From Megaustenia siamemsis (taxonomy: Eukaryota > Mollusca > Gastropoda > Stylommatophora > Ariophantidae): a stretch of 64,000 nt of DNA. The stretch covers positions 59,682,043 to 59,746,042 of the forward strand of contig JAVIAB010000159.1 of assembly GCA_032433765.1 (NCBI GenBank), read 5' to 3'. Every line of letters starts with the position of its first letter. The first letter of the stretch is position 1. The notes under the pieces were generated by a model. The model had not been told where the DNA came from and did not search any database. It saw nothing but the letters and a program-made list of their open reading frames with translations. Shown in pieces: positions 54,921 to 64,000 of the stretch. The position numbers were made by a program, and so were the translations under genes.

Positions 54921-57190
54921 TTTATGGTGTATAGCTGTATTATAACTGAGAGCGGGTAGAACATAGTGTATAGCTGTATTATAACTGAGAGCGGGTAGAA
55001 CATAGTGTATAGCTGTATTATAACTGAGAGCGGGTAGAACATAGTGTATAGCTGTATTATAACTGAGAGCGGGTAGAACATAGTGTATAGCTGTATTATA
55101 ACTGAGAGCGGGTAGAACATAGTGTATAGCTGTATTATAACTGAGAGCGGGTAGAACATAGTGTATAACTGTATTATAACTGAGAGCGGATAGAACATGG
55201 TGTATAGCTGTATTATAACTGAGAGCGGGTAGAACATAGTGTATAGCTGTATTATAACTGAGAGTGGGTAGAACATAGTGTATAGCTGTATTATAACTGA
55301 GAGCGGGTAGAACATAGTGTATAGCTGTATTATAACTGAGAGCGGATAGAACATAGTGTATAGCTGTATTATAACTGAGAGCGGATAGAACATAGTGTAT
55401 AGCTGTATTATAACTGAGAGCGGGTAGAACATAGTGTATAGCTGTATTATAACTGAGAGCGGATAGAACATAGTGTATAACTGTATTATAACTGAGAGCG
55501 GATAGAACATAGTGTATAGCTGTATTATAACTGAGAGCGGATAGAACATAGTGTATAGCTGTATTATAACTGAGAGCGGATAGAACATAGTGTATAGCTG
55601 TATTATAACTGGGAGCGGGTAGAACATAGTGTATAGCTGTATTATAACGGAGAGCGGATAGAACATAGTGTATAGCTGTATTATAACTGAGAGCGGATAG
55701 AACATAGTGTATAGCTGTATTATAACTGAGAGCGGATAGAACATAGTGTATAGCTGTATTATAACTGGGAGCGGGTAGAACATAGTGTATAGCTGTATTA
55801 TAACTGAGAGCGGATAGAACATAGTGTATAACTGTATTATAACTGAGAGCGGGTAGAACATAGTGTATAGCTGTATTATAACTGAGAGCGGGTAGAACAT
55901 AGTGTATAGCTGTATTATAACTGGGGGCGGGTAGAAAATAGTGCATAACTGTATTATAACTGAGAGCGGGTAGAACATAGTGTATAACTGTATTATAACT
56001 GGGAGCGGGTAGAACATAGTGAATAGCTGTATTATAACTGGGCGCGGGTAGAACATAGTGTATAGCTGTATTATAACTGGGAGCGGGTAGAACATAGTGT
56101 ATAGCTGTATTATAACTGAGAGCGGGTAGAACATGGTGTATAGCTGTATTATAACTGAGAGCGGATAGAACATGGTGTATAGCTGTATTATAACTGGGAG
56201 CGGGTAGAACATAGTGTATAGCTGTATTATAACTGGGGGCGGGTAGAACATAGTGTATAGTTTTTTATAACTGGGAGCGGTTGAACATGGTGTATAGCTG
56301 TATTATAACTGAGGGCGGGTAGAACGTAGTGTATAGTTTTTTATAACTGGGAGCGGGTTGAACATGGTGTATAGCTGTATTATAACTGAGGGCGGGTAGA
56401 ACATAGTGTATAGCTGTATTATAACTGAGAGCGGGTAGAACATGGTGTATAGCTGTATTATAACTGAGAGCGGGTAGAACATAGTGTATAGCTGTATTAT
56501 AACTGAGAGCGGGTAGAACATAGTGTATAACTGTATTATAACTGGGAGCGGGTAGAACATAGTGTATAGCTGTATTATAACTGGGAGCGGGTAGAACATA
56601 GTGTATAGCTGTATTATAACTGGGAGCGGGTAGAACATAGTGTATAGCTGTATTATAACTGGGAGCGGGTAGAACATAGTGTATAGCTGTATTATAACTG
56701 GGAGCGTGTAGAACATAGTGTATAGCTGTATTATAACTGGGAGCGGGTAGAACATAGTGTATAGCTGTATTATAACTGGGAGCGGGTAGAACATAGTGTA
56801 TAGCTGTATTATAACTGGGAGCGGGTAGAACATAGTGTATAGCTGTATTATAACTGAGAGCGGGTAGAACATAGTGTATAGCTGTATTATAACTGGGAGC
56901 GGGTAGAACATAGTGTATAGCTGTATTATAACTGGGAGCGGGTAGAACATAGTGTATAGCTGTATTATAACTGGGAGCGGGTAGAACATAGTGTATAGCT
57001 GTATTATAACTGAGAGCGGGTAGAACATAGTGTATAGCTGTATTATAACTGGGAGCGGGTAGAACATAGTGTATAGCTGTATTATAACTGGGAGCGGGTA
57101 GAACATAGTGTATAGCTGTATTATAACTGGGAGCGGGTAGAACATAGTGTATAGCTGTATTATAACTGGGAGCGTGTAGAGCATGGTGTA
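54921..57190. repeat. 39-bp satellite, main block, about 58 copies
   Basis: Unit gtagaacatagtgtatagct plus gtattataactgagagcgg. The left half is mostly gagagcgg; the right half mostly gggagcgg. Unrelated in sequence to the other two 39-bp arrays. Long minus frames (VIIQLYTMFYPLS) are artefacts. Confidence 0.96.
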
Positions 57191-57454
57191 GTAAAGTAAA
57201 GTAAAGTAATGTACCTCCGTCACGCCAAGTGGCGTATAGGGAATATGGTGTTAGTGACCATCAATTTTACAGAACTTCAGCACATGATTTTTGGGGTAAT
57301 GTGGTCGGTATTACGCTCGTGCCGCTTTACTTTCCCAGAAAAAAAATCCGGTACCCATTAAAGGCTGGGTGAACCGGAGCCGTCAGTTGGGATCGAACCC
57401 TACCTTTTGTCCTTTGTAGTCAAGTTCACTAACCACTGAGCTATCGCGGCTCCC
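57191..57454 (-). mobile_element. SINE-A copy 11 inside the satellite
   Basis: Full-length reverse copy from the gtaaagtaaagtaaag tail to the head gagctatcgcggctccc. Satellite units lie on both sides (gcatggtgta and agaacatagt). Confidence 0.94.
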
Positions 57455-57507
57455 AGAACATAGTCTATAACTATATTATGCCTGGGAACGGGTAGAACAT
57501 AATGTAT
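57455..57507. repeat. 39-bp satellite remnant
   Basis: About 1.3 diverged units between the SINE-A and LINE-f insertions. Confidence 0.85.
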
Positions 57508-58030
57508 CTTCTTCTTTCCTTGCTCATTTGCCTTTCAGCGTCGAGGGGAGATATAATTTGCGGGATTTTGTTCTTCTGTTCGCCTCTGCTGTTATGTTTC
57601 ATAGTGCTTTTAATATTCCATCGACCCATCTTTTTCGTGGTCAACACTTGTGCTGATTTTTTTTGCCTTGTCGCGTTGCCAAACTATTTTATCTGTTGTT
57701 TCCTTATATATTCTATGGCGGGGGCTATTCCTAGCTTTTTTCTCAGTTCTTAATTTCTGATCTTATCTCTCAGACTGTTTCCTGTCACTCGTCTGACACA
57801 TTTCATCTCAGTAGAGGTTATTTTTATTTTTGTTCTTGCATCTAGGGTCCAGGTCTGGCATTGGTAGCACAACGTTGGGCTGACGATTGTATTGTAGAGT
57901 GTCAGTTTTGCCTCTAGTTATTTCCTTGTTGGACAATAGTAGTGATAGTTGTCCAATGATTTGACACGCTTTGTTGCATCTTTAGTCTATCTGTCCTGTT
58001 TGTGAATTGTTGTTTGTCACTAAACTTGCT
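57508..58030 (-). mobile_element. LINE-f 3' part inside the satellite
   Basis: Reversed LINE-f from its tail (cttcttctttccttgctc) through ccttgtcgcgttgccaaact to the region matching 32440-32590. Satellite units resume after it. Confidence 0.83.
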
Positions 58031-58123
58031 AGTTGTACATAGAGTATAAAACTGTATTATAACTAGGATCGAGTAGAACATAGAGTACACCTGTATTATA
58101 ATTGGCAGCGAGTAGAACTTTTG
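58031..58123. repeat. 39-bp satellite remnant
   Basis: About two diverged units (actgtattataactagga) between LINE-f and element X. Confidence 0.85.
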
Positions 58124-58450
58124 TTACAGGAGCTACTGAGTTAAGTGCTCTGTGCACACCGTGAGCTGTGTGTCTCATCCGTTTTGATCGTGTTTCGATA
58201 TTCCAATTGTTTACGATGAATGATGATATCGTATGACAGGGAACAGTTGGCTGTGTTCACTTTCTGTGCGGTTTCGCCTTATGTCTTTTTGCGTGTGCTG
58301 AGACGGATATGATGGGGATTACATATACCTTTCTTTGTTTGGGAGATGTGTTAGTAATTCGGATGATTCCACTGGCACGGGCGATTGAGCAATTATGGGT
58401 TTTTAATTCGTTTGCAGTGATACCGGGGCCTTCCATAACTAAAGAGCCAA
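58124..58450 (+). mobile_element. Element X copy 2 inside the satellite
   Basis: Reverse-complement match to 59740-60050 (gtgcacaccgtgagctgtgt, atcgtatgacagggaacagt) ending cggggccttccataacta. Satellite flanks both ends, so the exact TSD cannot be separated from satellite sequence. Confidence 0.88.
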
Positions 58451-58452
58451 AA

Positions 58453-58898
58453 GAGTAGAACATTGAGTATAACTGTATCATAACTGGTACCTAATAGAAC
58501 ATAGAATATAACTGTATTATAACTGGTAGCGAGTAAAACATAGAGTATAACTGTATTATAACTGGTAGCGAGTAGAACATAGAGTATAACTGTATTATAA
58601 ATGGTAGCGAGTAAAACATAGAGTATAACTGTATTATAAATGGCAGCGAGTAAAACATAGAGTATAACTGTATTATAAATGGCAGCGAGTAGAACATAGT
58701 GTATAACTGTATTATAAATGGTAGCGAGTAAAACATAGAGTATAACTGTATTATAAATGGTAGCGAGTAAAACATAGAGTATAACTGTATTATAAATGGT
58801 AGCGAGTAAAACATAGTGTATAACTGTATTATAAATGGCAGCGAGTAAAACATAGAGTATAACTGTATTATAAATGGCAGCGAGTAGAACATAGTGTA
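58453..58898. repeat. 39-bp satellite, right block, about 11 copies
   Basis: Unit cagcgagtaaaacatagagt plus ataactgtattataaatgg, a distinct subfamily of the 54921 satellite (aaatgg instead of actgag). Confidence 0.94.
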
Positions 58899-59140
58899 GC
58901 CGCGATAGCTCAGTGGTTAGTGAACTGGACTACAAAGGACAAAAGGTAGGGTTCGATCCCAACCGACGGCTACCAGGTTCACCCAGCCTTAAATGGGTAC
59001 CGGATTTTCTTCTTGGAAAGTAAAGGAGCACGGGCTTAATACCGACCACATTACCCCAAAAATCTTGTGCTGAAGGTCTGTAAAATGTATGGTCCCTAAC
59101 ACCATATTCCCTATACGCCACTTGGCGTGACGGGGCTCTT
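58899..59140 (+). mobile_element. SINE-A copy 12
   Basis: The head starts gccgcgatagctcagtggtt with B box gggttcgatccc; hairpin acgccacttggcgt near the end. It sits at the right edge of the satellite. Confidence 0.95.
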
Positions 59141-59480
59141 TACTTACTTTACTTACTTTACTTACTTTACTTACTTTACTTACTTTACTTACTTTACTTT
59201 ACTTACTTTACTTACTTTACTTACTTTACTTTACTTACTTTACTTACTTTACTTACTTTACTTTACTTACTTTACTTACTTTACTTACTTTACTTACTTT
59301 ACTTTACTTACTTTACTTACTTTACTTACTTTACTTTACTTACTTTACTTACTTTACTTACTTTACTTTACTTACTTTACTTACTTTACTTTACTTACTT
59401 TACTTACTTTACTTACTTTACTTTACTTACTTTACTTACTTTACTTACTTTACTTTACTTACTTTACTTACTTTACTTAC
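59138..59480 (+). repeat. Expanded SINE tail, (ACTTACTTT)n
   Basis: About 340 bp of a 9-bp unit directly continuous with the SINE-A tail. Every third or fourth unit is shortened to acttt, giving a higher-order period. Confidence 0.93.
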
Positions 59481-59484
59481 GTTT

Positions 59485-59582
59485 AGCAGTTACCATACCA
59501 CTTTTTTCTTCCTTTTTTTGTTAAATTGTCATTATCATCAGCTTTAAAGCAGCTTCGTATCTCTATGCATCTTGATTCCTTT
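59485..59582 (+). repeat. Repeat Z copy 2
   Basis: Aligns with 585-780 and has a single atgcatctt in place of the 10-bp array. Confidence 0.7.
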
Positions 59583-59590
59583 ACTCCTTT

Positions 59591-60342
59591 GGGACATCCA
59601 CCGACTAAACTACCGACGTTCAGACAACCCAATTGTTCTATTCCCGCTGGAAGCAGTGTGAGCTGTTCTCGTGGTTAGACAAAAATTACCCCCACGGTCG
59701 ACCCAGCAGCTGGCGGAAATGGGTACCAGGGTATGGTTATGGTTATGGAAGGCCCCGGTATCACTGCAAATGAATTAAAGTCCATAATTGCTCAACCGCC
59801 CGTGCCAGCGGAGTCATCCGAATTACTAACTCATCTCCAAAACAGAGAAAGGTAGATGTAGTCCCCTTCATACCAGTCTCAGCACACGCCAAAATATATA
59901 TGGCGAAACCGCACAGAAAGTGGACACAGCCAACTGTTCCCTGTCATACGATATCATCGCTCGTCGTAAACAATTGGAATATCGAAACAAGATCAAAACG
60001 GATGAAACATACAGCTCACGGTGTGCACAGAACACTTAACTCAGTAGCTCCTGCAACAAGCCGGACTTGGAATATGAGGAAACTGCAACAAGTAACACTT
60101 TTCATACATAGCCTTCAATGGTTCCTGCCGCATGTCCACCATATTGACCGGAAGTTCACGTCCTCCTACCAGTGTAGTGCTCTGGGAAGGTGAGGAATGC
60201 CGCCAGGCATCATGAGTTTCGATGCTTGAAGAGATACTGTCCAGAAGTCCCCGAACACTTATAGATAGGCGGCCGAGCACATATGGGTGAAAACCCGTGC
60301 TATAAGTCGCCGATTCAAGTCTCGTACTTTACCTTGACCTCT
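59591..60342 (+). mobile_element. SINE-B copy 2, interrupted by element X
   Basis: Left part 59591-59733 and right part 60177-60342 together match the intact SINE-B at 35580. The head is partly missing. Confidence 0.9.
59734..60166 (-). mobile_element. Element X copy 3, fullest, with TSD
   Basis: 433 bp nested in SINE-B. Flanked by taccagggta (59724-59733) and taccagtgta (60167-60176), a 10-bp TSD with one mismatch. On the minus strand it ends in ccttccataaccataacca. Its frames do not stay open between copies, so it is probably non-coding and non-autonomous. Confidence 0.9.
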
Positions 60343-60419
60343 GTAGTTTTCACGATACATTGTGTTCATCTCGACACCAGATCATGACCACAATGACACG
60401 ACTCTTCAGTATCTTTAGG

Positions 60420-60772
60420 ATCATGGAAGATGACAATGGCGCCTGACAGCAGCAGAACCGGAAGCTGTCAGCGACCAAAAGCTGATCGTTTGCACCTGGT
60501 TCGTTGAACTAGAACCAACCAGACCCTACTCCACCACTCCGTGGTGCCTCCAGTAAGATACTAACCTGTCTAGTCTGGCCAAGAGAGTAGGGATCGAAAA
60601 TGGAAGACAGTCCGGTACTCAAAAATAACATGCTGAAATCGGATGTGTTGGGCCGAAAGGAGCAAATATCACAGTTTTACTACAAACACAACACATACAC
60701 GTCACCTAACGTCCTTTTAAGGGCAGATGATGAGAGGGTTCATTCCTTTAGTCATCGGGCGAACGCAAGCTG
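60420..60772 (-). mobile_element. Repeat Y copy 2
   Basis: Reverse of 50437-50815 (ctaacctgtctagtctggcc, cggatgtgttgggccgaaag, taacgtccttttaa, tagtcatcgggcgaacgc). Confidence 0.75.
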
Positions 60773-61110
60773 ATCAGGGATATCACGTGACATCCATATT
60801 GTCGCAGGGGGTGATGATATGCTACAATCCGCAGCTACAGCATTTGGAGGCAAGGAAGAGTGATTTTTCTTATTGTCATTACCTTGCAGAACTCAGCGTG
60901 TCACGTACCCATTTCTGCTTCGATTGTGTCGCCTGGTGGGCGATAAGCTGAGATCAAATCGGCTTTCCCTGTCACTAAAACGGCGCGTTGTTACCAAACT
61001 ACTGACGCTCTCTTCCTTTTAAAGTTTAAAATACACTCTCGCTTAATTCCTTCCCGTATCAATACATTTGATTTGAAGTCTTTCAGTTTCTATTCTATAA
61101 AACCCTTAGA
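60773..61110. other. No gene recognised
   Basis: Single-copy-looking sequence. The 74-codon frame has no domain. Confidence 0.45.
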
Positions 61111-61114
61111 CGTT

Positions 61115-61212
61115 TCTTTTCTATAATACCCTTACACGTTTCTTGTCACGGGCGTTGTGTTTCATTCCTATACGTTTAGGTAAGTCTATACGTTACCTGG
61201 GGGTCTGACGAA

Positions 61213-61272
<60 letters not shown>

Positions 61273-61350
61273 AATATAGTAGCAATGAATTAATTGCCTG
61301 GTGAAACAAGTACAGACTTTCATTAATGGATGCTTACGCCGAATTTTTAA
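61115..61350 (+). repeat. Direct repeat, copy 1
   Basis: Shares cgtttcttgtcacgggcgtt, ggtaagtctatacgttacc, a TA run (61218-61264 here) and gcaatgaattaattgcctgg with copy 2. Confidence 0.85.
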
Positions 61351-61599
61351 AAAAAATTAAAAAAGAAACTATATTTACGATACATAGTACCATATCTGGT
61401 GTATGTCGGGGGGCAACGATAGAACCATAGGGATAAAGGCCGCTTGGTCAAGCAGTCGCCACGACGTGTGAGACTCAGGATTTTTATTTCACCCTCGATA
61501 GAAAAAATCCTTTCTGTCTACCGCGGGCTTCAAACACCGTACGTCAGGTTTTCAGCCAGCGGAACAGTGGTTTTAGCCGCCCGGCCACGCGCACCTCAT
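61351..61599. other. Possible tRNA-like fragment, no gene
   Basis: The piece ccgcttggtcaagcagtcg near 61440 resembles a tRNA A-arm, but no B box or second copy was found. Confidence 0.3.
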
Positions 61600-61770
61600 C
61601 TTCTTTTCTATAATACCCTTAGACGTTTCTTGTCACGGGCGTTGTGTATCATTTCTATACGTTTCGGTAAGTCTATACGTTACCAGGGGGTCTGACGGAT
61701 ATATATATATATATGCACACACAAATATAGTAGCAATGAATTAATTGCCTGGTGAAACAAGGTGAAAATA
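61600..61770 (+). repeat. Direct repeat, copy 2
   Basis: Second copy, about 490 bp downstream, with a much shorter TA run (61695-61712). Confidence 0.85.
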
Positions 61771-61839
61771 CATATGGGTATAATAAACATAACAAAACAA
61801 TAATAACATGGAGAACAACAAAATTGACAATCAGGAATA

Positions 61840-62222
61840 TACAGGCTATCATTAATGAATGATTACGCAGAATAAAAGGATGGAAATGGCAAGACAAAAT
61901 CACTAACATAGAATTATGGAAATGTACCAGTCAAATACCAGTGGATAAAGAGATACAGCGAAGACGATGGCGTTGGAAAGGACACACAGTGCGGAAGCCA
62001 ACTGAGAGTATTACACAACAGGCCCTTTTTTTTATCCCCAGGGGAAAAGACAAAGAGGAAGACAAAGTAATTCTTGGAGAAGACAGATCGAAGCAGAGAT
62101 GAAGATGATGAGGAAGACATGGATGATCTTAAAAGAATGGCAACTAAAAGAACGTCTTGTAAAGTGTTCGTTGAAGACCTATGCTCCACAGGGAACTGAA
62201 AGGTAGAAGAAGAAGAATAAAC
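61840..62222 (+). mobile_element. LINE-e 3' end, longest copy
   Basis: Reads through a GW-WQDKI-like region, then QIPVDKEIQRRRWRWKGHTV before stops. Ends tatgctccacagggaactga and a gaagaagaag tail. Confidence 0.83.
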
Positions 62223-62313
62223 AAAAAGACCCCGAGGTCAGACTAACCAGGTTCGCTGAGGAAACAAAGAAAGTTTTATGAGAAACACTGCAGGTGTTTC
62301 ACGAACTCTTCAT
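62223..62313. other. No gene recognised
   Basis: Spacer between LINE-e and LINE-c. Confidence 0.5.
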
Positions 62314-62375
62314 TCATTGAGTGAAGTCTCCACATCGAGGTTTGGCTTCCGTGGAGCGTCATTCCGCTCTGTCTT
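62314..62375 (-). mobile_element. LINE-c extreme 3' end, split by SINE-B
   Basis: Matches 24478-24535 (gtctccacatcgaggtttgg, ccattccgctctgtct region). The rest of LINE-c resumes after the SINE. Confidence 0.8.
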
Positions 62376-62710
62376 GGGGGCCTCGGTAGCCTAGTTGGGT
62401 AAACCACGCGACTGGACTATCGACGTTCCGACAACCCGTATTCAATAACCGCTGGAAGCAGTGTCAGTTCTACTCGTGGTTGGAAAAAATAAATACCTTC
62501 ACGGTCGACCCAGCCGTTGGCAGAAAAAGGGTACCAGGGTATTACCATGGAAAGGTGAGGAATGTCGCCTTGCATCGTAGGTTTCGATGCTTGAAGCGAC
62601 ACTATCCAGAAATCTCCGAACATTTCTGGATAGGCGGCCGAGCACATTTTGGTGGAAACTCGCGTGCTAAGACGCCGGGTCAAGTCTCGTACTTTACCTT
62701 TGTCTTTACC
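62376..62710 (+). mobile_element. SINE-B copy 3, inserted into LINE-c
   Basis: Head ggggcctcggtagcctagtt, middle ccacggtcgacccagccg-like, and an uninterrupted empty site (ggtaccagggtattacca). It ends actttacctttgtcttt. A short imperfect TSD (cgctctgtct and tgctctctct) flanks it. Confidence 0.9.
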
Positions 62711-63690
62711 TCTGCTCTCTCTCTTGCTTTGATGGTGCAAGTTGTCATAGGCTGACCTGTCCATCTTTTTGATGTTACTCGTCCATGTTAGTCTTGGTCT
62801 GCCTCTTGCTTTGGATGTGCAGGTTGTCATAGGCTGACTTGTCCTTCTTTCGATGTTACTCGTCCATGTTAGTCTTGGTCTGCCTCTTGCTTTGGATGTG
62901 CAAGTTGTCATAGGCTGACTTGTCCTTCTTTCGATGTTACTCGTCCATGTTAGTCTTGGTCTGTCTCTGTCTCTTGCTTTGATGGTGCAGGTTGTCATAG
63001 GCTGACTTGTCCATCTTTTTGATGTTACTCGTCCATGTTAGTCTTGGTCTGCCTCTTGCTTTGGATGTGCAGGTTGTCATAGGCTGACTTGTCCATCTTT
63101 TGATGCTACTCGTCCATGTTAGTCTTGGTCTGTCTCTGCCTCTTTTACCTTGTATTTTCCCCTCCCTCCAAGATTACTTTTAGTAGGCTGTTGGGTCGTT
63201 TAACATCCCCCAGAAATAGCATTTGTCCTGTTTGAATTATGTTTAGCATTTCTCTTTTCATTTTTAGTTGTTTTAAGACTTCATCGTTTGTTTTCTTTTC
63301 CTTCCATCCAATTCTACCTATTCTTCTATATATCCACATTTCAAAAGCTTAAATTCTCTGTTCTGTTTTCTTGTCTAATGTCCATGTTTCTGCACCATAC
63401 AGGAATATTGAGAAGATGTAACATTTTGCTATTCTTAATTTTAGCCCTGGTGTTATTTCTTTTGATGTTAGTATATTTTTCATGGCATTAAAATCACTTT
63501 TTGCCATTCCTATTTTTTTGTTTATTTCAGTTGTACATTTTCCATCACTGGTTATAGTATGTCCAAGGTAGTTGTAGCTCTGAACTGTCTCCAGGTCTAT
63601 TCCTTCAATTTTGATATCCACTTGTGGGTTTTGAGTATTTTCTTTGATTATGACCATAGTTTTAGTCTCTTTGATGTTCATCTATAATCC
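62711..63690 (-). mobile_element. LINE-c with a fivefold internal duplication
   Basis: The minus strand starts MNIKETKTMVIIKENTQNPQ, then YNYLGHTITSDGKCTTEINK, MAKSDFNAMKNILTSKEITP, CYIFSIFLYGAETWTLDKKT and RIGRIGWKEKKTNDEVLKQL. Its C-terminal module is then repeated five times. Confidence 0.88.
62720..63140 (-). repeat. 84-bp array of a LINE-c module, 5 copies
   Basis: Unit containing gttgtcataggctgacttgt, gatgttactcgtccatgtta and gtcttggtctgcctc. The minus strand encodes RPRLTWTSN and, past a variable residue, QPMTTCTSKARG repeatedly. Other LINE-c copies have the segment once. Confidence 0.9.
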
Positions 63691-63696
63691 ATATTT

Positions 63697-63717
63697 TATA
63701 TATATATATATATATAT
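63697..63717. repeat. (TA)n microsatellite
   Basis: Short TA run at the 5' break point of LINE-c. Confidence 0.9.
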
Positions 63718-64000
63718 CTGAGATCAAGACTCAATCATAGCAGGATTCCAGACTCTCCCATGAAGACAGCTGTCTGTTTAAGCGAATTGATCGACCCCAC
63801 AGACATAACATCATAATTAGAGTCTGTTAGATCCACTCTTATTGAATACCTGTTAAAACATTGAACTGTGTTCTGCGCCAGTGGCCCAGTGCATCCGATT
63901 TTAGCCAGCATTTTATTCAGGTTTGCTTTCCTTAGCCTTTGATTGTCCCCAATCTTCCTGCAAGATAGCAGATTGTCTTTTCTGTAGGAGGATTCTGCCC
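63718..64000. other. No gene; possible repeat Y relative
   Basis: From about 63866 (ggcccagtgcatccgatttt, ttgctttccttagcctttga) the order resembles repeat Y and the fragment near 1545. Identity is low. Confidence 0.35.

Noticed and set aside
54864..57223. 306-, 360- and 448-codon minus frames (VIIQLYTMFYPLS)
   Set aside because: A satellite of 39-bp units. Two overlapping frames are open at once and transposons interrupt them.

Overview
This is eukaryotic, intron-bearing, repeat-dominated animal DNA. The only convincing host gene is exon 1 of a cytoplasmic intermediate filament (IF) protein at 8911-9383 (+). Its rod start ([18 protein letters not shown]) is typical of protostome IF proteins. 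With the tRNA-derived SINEs and many LINE 3' ends, this suggests a lophotrochozoan, most likely a mollusc and perhaps a gastropod. The species cannot be read from the sequence. I saw no rRNA gene, functional tRNA gene, CRISPR array, prokaryotic operon or virus.

Layout. 1-8.4 kb: SINEs, LINE 3' fragments and small tandem repeats, including a 39-bp hairpin minisatellite (4.4-5.5 kb). 8.5-9.4 kb: candidate promoter and IF exon 1, then an intron that runs at once into tandem repeats. 11.8-19.1 kb: a TTTAG array, LINE fragments (one with an RNase H domain) and 26-bp arrays. 19.1-23.6 kb: a 4.5-kb GGA/GGT polypurine array. 24-38 kb: LINE and SINE mosaics with 33-, 25-, 22- and 58-bp arrays and a GAAA array. 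38.4-43.2 kb: about 120 copies of a 39-bp unit. 43.2-48.7 kb: three purine-rich arrays. 48.8-50.2 kb: a pyrimidine-rich block. 50.4-54.9 kb: dispersed repeats, LINE fragments and a 60-bp array. 54.9-58.9 kb: another 39-bp satellite broken by three transposon-like insertions. 59-64 kb: nested SINEs and LINE fragments.

Family names used here are local labels. SINE-A: tRNA head and a conserved hairpin near the 3' end. SINE-B: tRNA head plus a second tRNA-like block. SINE-C: a roughly 265-bp retroposon with an ATAG tail. SINE-D: a short tRNA-like element. Element X: a retroposon with an ATAACC tail. Repeats Y and Z: dispersed, unclassified. LINE-a, a2, b, c, e, f, g, h, i, j: non-LTR retrotransposon families, all present only as 5'-truncated 3' ends. 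All are inactive fragments.

The main theme is tandem repeats growing out of retrotransposon ends. LINE-h C-terminal coding modules are amplified at two loci and LINE-c modules at a third. Polypurine arrays begin in or at the end of LINE-f fragments. A SINE-A tail has expanded to about 340 bp, and SINE-A head and repeat Z sequences are locally duplicated. Nearly all long open frames in the window are by-products of these repeats. Copy numbers and boundaries were counted by eye and are approximate.
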